9,936 bases of DNA from Alphaproteobacteria bacterium (lineage in GTDB: Bacteria; Pseudomonadota; Alphaproteobacteria; Puniceispirillales; Puniceispirillaceae), in NCBI GenBank assembly GCA_022425565.1, contig JAKMFG010000120.1, positions 1 to 9,936 on the forward strand. The letters are read 5' to 3'. Shown piece by piece: positions 5,642 to 9,936 of this stretch. The position numbers and the translations under genes are program-made. Each line of letters begins with the position of its first letter. The first letter of the stretch is position 1. The notes beneath the pieces are model-generated. The model had not been told where the DNA came from and searched no databases. It saw only the letters and a list, made by a program, of their open reading frames with translations.

Positions 5642-7156
5642 ATGCTGTCTGCCAAAGCCGCGAAATCCCTTGCCGACGAAGCCGGTAGCCTGACCGGCTT
5701 GCATCTTCGCGATCTGCTCGCCGATGCCGGCCGGTCACGGGGCCTCGTGTATGGACTTGATGACCTGCGGGTCGACCTGTCGCGGCAGAAACTGCGCACT
5801 GAAACGGTTGCAATGCTGCTGGAGCTGGCATCGCAGACAGGCCTTGCCGAAAAGATCGAGGCGCTGTTCGCCGGCGCGCATGTCAACCAGTCCGAAGACC
5901 GTGCGGTCGTGCATATGGCCCAGCGTGCCGAGGCGCGGGTCGAAAGCACCGAATATGCCGGTCTGGCCGCCTTTGCGGACGAGGTGCGCGACAGCGGCAT
6001 CGCGGATGTGATCAATATCGGCATCGGCGGCTCCGACCTTGGGCCGGCGATGGTCAGCGCCGCGCTGGCGAGCCATGCCGACGGGCCGGATGTGCATTAC
6101 GTCTCCAACGTTGATCCGGCGCATCTTCACGACGTGCTGGCAGGCTGCACACCCGACACAACGCTTGTCATTGTCACTTCCAAAACCTTCACCACCGCCG
6201 AGACGATGCGCAACGCCGCCTTGTCGTGGGACTGGCTTGGCGGGCGTGGCCCGGGCATGGTGGCAGTTACCGCCGCCCCACAGGCCGCACGCGACTGGGG
6301 TGTGACCGAGGACAGGATTTTCGATTTTGACGAAGGCGTCGGCGGGCGCTATTCGCTATGGTCGGCGGTCGGGTTGCCGGTGATGATCGGCATCGGCCCG
6401 GACCATTTTGCCGACATGCTGGCCGGTGCGGCGGCCATGGACGAGCATTTCCGGACCACGCCCTTCGATGCGAACCTTCCGGTGCTGATGGGGATGATGC
6501 GGGTCTGGAACCGTAATTTCATGGGTCATGCGACGCACGGGATCATGCCTTATGACCAGCGGCTTCATTTGCTGCCGGCCTGGGCACAGCAGCTGGAGAT
6601 GGAATCAAACGGCAAATCGGTCACGCTTGAGGGTGCCGCCATCGGCCATGCGACAACGCCGGTGATCTGGGGCACTGCCGGTACAGGGTGCCAGCACAGC
6701 TTCTTTCAGACGCTGCATCAGGGCACGGATATCGTGCCGCTGGACATTCTGCTGCCATTGCGGCCAAACGGGCTGCATCTGGACGGTGACTGGGCAGCAA
6801 GCCACCGGGTGCTGGCGGCAAATGCGCTGGCCCAGGCCGAGGCGCTGGCCGTCGGCAGCCCGAACGAGGCCGAGCCGCACCGCCATTTTGCCGGAGACCG
6901 TCCGTCGAGCGTGATCAGCTGGGAGGCCAGCACGCCCTTTGCCGTTGGCAGGCTGCTGGCGCTCTATGAGCATGTGACTGTGGTCAGCGGGTTTGTCTGG
7001 GGAGTGAACAGCTTTGACCAGTGGGGTGTCGAGCTGGGCAAGGTCATGGCAAAGCGGGTCGAGGCGGTACTTGACGGCCGCGCTGATGCGGATGGATTCA
7101 GTGCCACTGCTTCAGACCTTCTGTCGCGTATTTCCGCGCCGTCCTCCGGCGACTGA
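5642..7156 (+). CDS. pgi: Glucose-6-phosphate isomerase
   Basis: A 504-residue cytosolic enzyme interconverting glucose-6-phosphate and fructose-6-phosphate in glycolysis and gluconeogenesis. Visible hallmarks are the phosphate-binding NIGIGGSDLGP and TSKTFTTAET stretches, the first family signature DEGVGGRYSLWSAVGLP, and the second signature GFVWGVNSFDQWGVELGK. Catalytic residues by family alignment are Glu321 (in MESNGKS), His352 (in QHSFFQTLHQGT) and Lys467 (in VELGK). Length is within the usual bacterial range and no key residue is missing. The ATG at 5642 is chosen for its GAGGA eight bases upstream. A GTG at 5621 and an ATG at 5636 are in frame but poorly spaced. The gene is divergent from the FAD oxidoreductase across 118 bases and is followed, after 8 bases, by the RNase H-fold gene. 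Confidence 0.97.
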   Translation: MLSAKAAKSLADEAGSLTGLHLRDLLADAGRSRGLVYGLDDLRVDLSRQKLRTETVAMLLELASQTGLAEKIEALFAGAHVNQSEDRAVVHMAQRAEARVESTEYAGLAAFADEVRDSGIADVINIGIGGSDLGPAMVSAALASHADGPDVHYVSNVDPAHLHDVLAGCTPDTTLVIVTSKTFTTAETMRNAALSWDWLGGRGPGMVAVTAAPQAARDWGVTEDRIFDFDEGVGGRYSLWSAVGLPVMIGIGPDHFADMLAGAAAMDEHFRTTPFDANLPVLMGMMRVWNRNFMGHATHGIMPYDQRLHLLPAWAQQLEMESNGKSVTLEGAAIGHATTPVIWGTAGTGCQHSFFQTLHQGTDIVPLDILLPLRPNGLHLDGDWAASHRVLAANALAQAEALAVGSPNEAEPHRHFAGDRPSSVISWEASTPFAVGRLLALYEHVTVVSGFVWGVNSFDQWGVELGKVMAKRVEAVLDGRADADGFSATASDLLSRISAPSSGD

Positions 7157-7164
7157 CCGGGGGC

Positions 7165-8067
7165 ATGTTTTCAGCTTTCATTGGCATCGACTGGTCCGGG
7201 GCGAGGGGGGCGCGCCAGCCCGGCATCCAGCTTGCCGCGGCCCGGCCCGGAAACGGCGTGCCGGATACATGGCTTGCCGATGACGGCCGCCATTGGGGCC
7301 GTGATAATGTGCGCGACCGACTGCTGGCCGAGGCGTCTGAGACCATCAGCGCGCCTGTTCTGGTGGGAATCGATTTTGCCTTCGCCCATCCATTCCATGA
7401 CGAGGGGGCCTACTACCCCGGGTTTGCCGCATCGCCTGCCGAGGCGCCGGCGCTCTGGGAGATGGTCGAGACGGTGTGTGCCGATGACCTGCATCTTTAT
7501 GGCGGAGCGATGTTTGCGGCAGCCGGCGTCGGAGATTATTACCTGTCGCCAAAAAACCACGGGGCCCTGCATTATCGCAGCCGTCGCCGGGTGACCGAGC
7601 AGGCCTCGCGCGCCAGTGCCCGTGCGCCGTCGCCAACCTTCAAGGCCATCGGTGCTGACAATGTCGCCACCGGCTCCATGGCCGGCATGCGGCTGATCCA
7701 TGCGCTGAAGGCGGCGCTTGGCCCGCGTCTGGCTGTCTGGCCGTTTGATCCGGTGACGCCGGGGTCTCTGGATGATCTGGCGATGGTGCTGGTGGAGATT
7801 TTTCCGAGCTATTACTTTCATGCCGTCGGCATGAATCCGGCAAAGAACGCGGCGGCCGATCCGGCCTTCATGAATGCCGCGCTCGCCGCCTATGGTAGCG
7901 AAGGGGTGGGGAAGGGCTATGCCCCCCGCGGGGCCGATGCCGATGAGGCGGACGCCATTATCTCGGCCGCCGCGCTACGCCATTTCGCCGGCTTGCCCGG
8001 ATGCTGGCATGCACCGCGTGAAGCCACGAGAGAGGGTTGGATTTTCGGTGTACCGCCGGTGACCTGA
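7165..8067 (+). CDS. RNase H-fold protein, DUF429-like (putative nuclease)
   Basis: A 300-residue soluble protein. It opens with FIGIDWSGARG (Asp9), has a second hydrophobic strand ending in an acid, VGIDFAFAHPF (Asp70), then LVEIFPSYY (Glu211), and an acidic helix start DADEADAIISAAAL (Asp260 to Asp263). This order of strand-Asp, strand-Asp, Glu and helix-Asp resembles the RNase H/RuvC-like fold of DUF429 predicted nucleases. Family membership is my pattern judgement, not a search result, and the activity is unproven. The ATG lies 8 bases after the pgi stop with GGGGG only one base upstream, so translational coupling to pgi is likely. An earlier or later start would spoil the first strand. 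No function linking it to sugar metabolism is evident. Confidence 0.7.
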   Translation: MFSAFIGIDWSGARGARQPGIQLAAARPGNGVPDTWLADDGRHWGRDNVRDRLLAEASETISAPVLVGIDFAFAHPFHDEGAYYPGFAASPAEAPALWEMVETVCADDLHLYGGAMFAAAGVGDYYLSPKNHGALHYRSRRRVTEQASRASARAPSPTFKAIGADNVATGSMAGMRLIHALKAALGPRLAVWPFDPVTPGSLDDLAMVLVEIFPSYYFHAVGMNPAKNAAADPAFMNAALAAYGSEGVGKGYAPRGADADEADAIISAAALRHFAGLPGCWHAPREATREGWIFGVPPVT

Positions 8068-8091
8068 CGGGCTGTTCGCGCTAGGCTTGTC

Positions 8092-8112
8092 ATGCAGGCC
8101 AGAAGCCTGCGT
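8092..8112 (+). promoter_or_regulatory. Stem-loop in the leader of the cupin gene
   Basis: GCAGGC (8094-8099), loop CAGAA and GCCTGC (8105-8110) make a perfect six-pair stem, extended by T-G and A-T pairs to 8092/8112. It ends 27 bases before the cupin start and 15 bases before its AGGAGG site. There is no T-run. It may weakly end the pgi transcript or shape the cupin leader. Confidence 0.35.
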
Positions 8113-8139
8113 TATGGCCATAGGAACAGGAGGCCCACC

Positions 8140-8601
8140 ATGCCGAAGATCGATCTTGCCAATGTCGAGGCGATCCGCCGGCTCGTCTATCCCGAGCCGT
8201 TCTACAGCGAGACCGAGGGATATCAGGGGCAGCGCGTCGGCAATGCGGCCGGGCTGACACAGTTCGGCGTCAACCGCGCCGTTCTTCCACCCGGCGGGCG
8301 CACCGCACTGCGCCACTGGCACGAGGCAGAGGACGAGTTTGTCATCGTGATGTCTGGCGAGGTGGTGTTGCGCGATGATGACGGCGAGACGCTGCTTCGC
8401 GCTGGTGACTGCGCCGGTTTCAGGGCAGGCGAGGCGAACGGCCACGCCATCGAGAACCGTTCGGATGAACCCGCCGTGCTGTTCGAGATCGGGTCGCGGT
8501 CAGCCGACGAGACCGTGCATTATCCGGATGTCGATCTGCGGCTCGAGCGGCGCAACAATGCAAGAAACTGGGTCCGCAAGGACGGTACACCCTACGATTG
8601 A
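8140..8601 (+). CDS. Single-domain cupin protein
   Basis: A 153-residue cytosolic protein with one conserved beta-barrel. Cupin motif 1 reads GGRTALRHWHEAEDEFVIVM, with metal ligands His59, His61 and Glu66 and the closing glycine Gly73. Motif 2 is AGDCAGFRAGEANGHAIEN with His102, the fourth ligand, and Asn106; the usual proline of PxG is replaced by Arg. An acidic tail with HYPDVDL and a final RKDGTPYD resembles small stand-alone cupins of Alphaproteobacteria. All four metal-binding residues are present, so a metal-dependent enzyme or sensor is plausible, but the substrate is unknown. The start is fixed by AGGAGG (8128-8133) six bases before the ATG at 8140; an ATG at 8092 lies inside the upstream hairpin. 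Stops seven bases from the convergent membrane-protein gene. Confidence 0.9.
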   Translation: MPKIDLANVEAIRRLVYPEPFYSETEGYQGQRVGNAAGLTQFGVNRAVLPPGGRTALRHWHEAEDEFVIVMSGEVVLRDDDGETLLRAGDCAGFRAGEANGHAIENRSDEPAVLFEIGSRSADETVHYPDVDLRLERRNNARNWVRKDGTPYD

Positions 8602-8608
8602 GGCGCGC

Positions 8609-8815
8609 CTATCCGATGCCGCGTTCGGCCAGCCAAACGGCGCGGTGCCAGTGGAAAATACCGATGGTCAGCACGATCAGCCCGCCCAGCAGCGCATAGG
8701 TCAGAAGGCGCTTCTTGCGATCCCGCATCTCTGACTTGCCGACCTTGTCGATGGCCAGAAAAATGGCCCCGGCCGCAACGAGAAACACAAAGCCGCCGAC
8801 AAGTACCGTATCCAT
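8609..8815 (-). CDS. Small two-helix membrane protein, 68 residues
   Basis: Two hydrophobic helices, about residues 3-22 (TVLVGGFVFLVAAGAIFLAI) and 43-60 (TYALLGGLIVLTIGIF), flank a basic loop with MRDRKKR. The positive-inside rule places that loop in the cytoplasm and both ends outside. The tail is HWHRAVWLAERGIG. I recognise no family and assign no function. GGGGA lies six bases before the ATG at 8815. The longer frame to 8902 would add a Cys/Pro-rich stretch that hides this ribosome site. It converges on the cupin gene with only seven bases between the stops, within a perfect palindrome (8601-8610). It lies downstream of the NTF2-like gene on the same strand, but with a 157-base gap. Confidence 0.75.
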   Translation of the reverse strand: MDTVLVGGFVFLVAAGAIFLAIDKVGKSEMRDRKKRLLTYALLGGLIVLTIGIFHWHRAVWLAERGIG

Positions 8816-8862
8816 GATTTTTCCCCGCTTTTCAGAAGACCAGCCACATTTTCCCGGCGCAA

Positions 8863-8888
8863 TGACAGGCTGTGGCGGAATGTCACAG
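8863..8888. promoter_or_regulatory. Inverted repeats upstream of the small membrane protein gene
   Basis: TGACA (8863-8867) and TGTCA (8881-8885) form an inverted repeat with a 13-base spacer. Overlapping it, CTGTG (8870-8874) and CACAG (8884-8888) form another. The block lies about 50-70 bases upstream of the start at 8815, where an operator could be. No regulator is identified, and such short repeats can arise by chance. Confidence 0.25.
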
Positions 8889-8972
8889 TCGCAGCATCGC
8901 ATGATTGGGCCGGCCGGACAAACGGAATTGGTCGAATGGAATGGGAAAGCCGAAATGGAGATGTCCCGGCGA

Positions 8973-9449
8973 CTATGCCTCGTAAGGAAGTGAGGAATGG
9001 TGAAGCACCAGTTTCAGGCTGCCGTCAGCCGCCCGCCTGTAGCCGAAGCTCTTTTCGACCTTCACCACATCACCCGCTTTGCTGGTGAAGAACACCCAGC
9101 CCATCCATATGGCGACATCGCCCTCGACAAAGAAGGATGATGTCTCGGACGCCACCTTGCGCCAGGACTTCAGCCCGAAACCGGTGTCCTGCGGGAAGTC
9201 CGGATTGTGCCCGACGAAATATGACAGGGTGCCTGGCTTGTCGGTGCGGAATGTCTGCGCGCCACCACTCAGGGTCGGCTTGAACAGGATCGGTCCGAAC
9301 TCGAACCCGTACAGCCTGTCCAGCACATCATCCGCTATGGCGCGGGCGGCCTCGATGCCGCCGTCTTCATCATAGGCTGTGGAGATGGCGACAAGGCCGT
9401 TTCCCCATGCGGCGCGTGCCTCGGCAAGTTCTGTTTCGGTGATCGTCAT
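8973..9449 (-). CDS. NTF2/SnoaL-like protein, 158 residues
   Basis: An alpha-helical N-terminus (ETELAEARAAWGNGLVAISTAY) is followed by a helix with DRLYGFEFGPILFKPTL, and then by a curved-sheet half ending in SLKLVLHHSSLPYEA. This order and the terminal LHHSSLPY are typical of NTF2-like proteins of the SnoaL/CaMKII-association kind. Close relatives are, from memory, sometimes labelled phosphoribosyl-AMP cyclohydrolase in databases, but the His/Cys metal site of HisI is absent, so that name would be wrong. The role is unknown; such folds form homodimers with a pocket for small ligands. AGGAA lies six bases before the ATG at 9449. It lies 149 bases downstream of the LysR gene on the same strand. 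Confidence 0.7.
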   Translation of the reverse strand: MTITETELAEARAAWGNGLVAISTAYDEDGGIEAARAIADDVLDRLYGFEFGPILFKPTLSGGAQTFRTDKPGTLSYFVGHNPDFPQDTGFGLKSWRKVASETSSFFVEGDVAIWMGWVFFTSKAGDVVKVEKSFGYRRAADGSLKLVLHHSSLPYEA

Positions 9450-9550
9450 TATTCGTTCCTGCTGTCGCGGGTGGGTGGCGTCAGGATGTCATCGGCTGGC
9501 GGCGTGATAGCAAGCCCGGCTGCCTAAATCCACTGTGCGGTCGCTTCATA

Positions 9551-9586
9551 CCGGTAGTTATACCAGTAGTTATAGCCGCGGTTACA
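9551..9586. repeat. 12-base tandem repeat behind the LysR stop
   Basis: ccggtagttata (9551-9562) and ccagtagttata (9563-9574) differ at one position. A degenerate third copy, gccgcggttaca, follows at 9575-9586. On the minus strand, in the frame of the LysR gene and just past its stop, the repeat reads Tyr-Asn-Tyr-Trp, Tyr-Asn-Tyr-Arg. It lies in the 149-base gap before the NTF2-like gene. Confidence 0.6.
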
Positions 9587-9598
9587 CGCAGCGTAGCG

Positions 9599-9936
9599 TT
9601 ACTGGTCGACCTCGTCACTGTATCGTCCGCGAAGACCAGTGATGATGTCATCAAGGAACTTTGCCGCGGCGACGGGAAGAACACGGCCCTTCAGATGGCA
9701 GATATGTAGGGTTCCCGGTGCGACATCGGCCAAATCGACCGGACGAGAGACAAGCCGTTCGTCGAAGCCAGTTTCATCCGCGCCGCCACCGGCATCGATG
9801 GCGATCGGTATCTGGAAGAACATGGCAGGCTCGAAATGCAGGAAGTTCTGCATGAATTCGAAACTGTCTGATTCGAGGATTACATCAGGCTCGGTGGACC
9901 GGCGCAGAAATGCCGTGTCCAGAAGCTGGCGCACGC
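9599..9936 (-). CDS. LysR-type transcriptional regulator, C-terminal part only
   Basis: The last 111 complete codons of a gene cut by the right window edge, so the helix-turn-helix and start are outside. The visible part is the end of the periplasmic-binding-protein-like effector domain: VRQLLDTAFLRRSTEPDVIL, then ESDSFEFMQNFLHFEPAMFF (the usual helix before the last strands), PGTLHICHLKGRVLPVAAAKFLDDII and a short charged tail. The segment LPVAAAKFLDDI is typical of LysR C-termini. As a family, these proteins bind DNA as tetramers and respond to small inducers, often controlling adjacent or divergent genes; the target here is not visible. The frame stays open for 24 codons after the TAA at 9599. 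Confidence 0.75.
   Translation of the reverse strand, partial: VRQLLDTAFLRRSTEPDVILESDSFEFMQNFLHFEPAMFFQIPIAIDAGGGADETGFDERLVSRPVDLADVAPGTLHICHLKGRVLPVAAAKFLDDIITGLRGRYSDEVDQ

Noticed and set aside
5524..6024. Long open extension of the FAD oxidoreductase frame, antisense to the start of pgi, which would make a 488-residue protein.
   Set aside because: The added residues are Arg/Ser-rich without domain character, they would precede the Rossmann strand that belongs at the N-terminus, and a ribosome site supports the start at 5523.
1..9936. Defence system, CRISPR array, toxin-antitoxin pair, prophage or biosynthetic cluster.
   Set aside because: No matching protein families, no regular array of spaced repeats and no recombinase or transposase; gene content is ordinary chromosome.
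1..9936. tRNA, rRNA or other structural RNA genes.
   Set aside because: No T-arm or anticodon-arm pattern, rRNA core or RNase P/tmRNA signature was seen on either strand by eye; a covariance-model scan would be decisive.

Overview
The window is a dense stretch of GC-rich bacterial chromosome. It holds about twelve protein genes on both strands with short gaps and no RNA gene, insertion sequence, CRISPR array, phage gene or plasmid function that I can see. Base and codon use, the gene families (a COG3380-type FAD protein, a DUF1330 protein, an AEC carrier, a small cupin, a LysR regulator) and the flavour of the proteins suggest an alphaproteobacterium, perhaps a marine one. That placement is inference; no marker gene confirms it.

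Left part (1-2888). The first 230 bases hold no secure gene. The best coding-like frame is on the minus strand and runs off the left edge. A 112-codon plus-strand gene of unknown function follows (230-568), then a strong hairpin and a HAD-superfamily hydrolase of the type II haloacid dehalogenase group (651-1385). Facing it on the minus strand are a ten-helix DMT (EamA) transporter (1767-2723) and, 67 bases downstream, a DUF1330 protein (1409-1699), probably one transcript. A bulged inverted repeat fills the gap between the two convergent stops at 1380-1409.

Middle (2889-5523). A glutathione S-transferase-like gene (plus) faces an AEC-family permease (minus). The last five codons of the GST gene, stop included, are repeated in tandem after the gene. 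Upstream of the AEC gene on the same strand is a COG3380/renalase-like FAD-dependent oxidoreductase.

Right part (5524-9936). The FAD gene is divergent from pgi (glucose-6-phosphate isomerase, central carbon metabolism). Downstream of pgi, after an 8-base gap, is an RNase H-fold (DUF429-like) protein and then a single-domain cupin, all on the plus strand. On the minus strand are a 68-residue two-helix membrane protein, an NTF2/SnoaL-like protein, and the C-terminal end of a LysR-type regulator cut by the window edge.

The set reads as ordinary housekeeping and small-molecule accessory genes rather than one dedicated system; I found no convincing undescribed multi-gene system. The items most worth checking are the RNase H-like protein with its four acidic positions, the tandem duplication across the GST stop codon, the Tyr-rich in-frame extension behind the LysR stop, the duplicated ribosome-binding segment before pgi, and the two unidentified coding-like stretches at the left edge.
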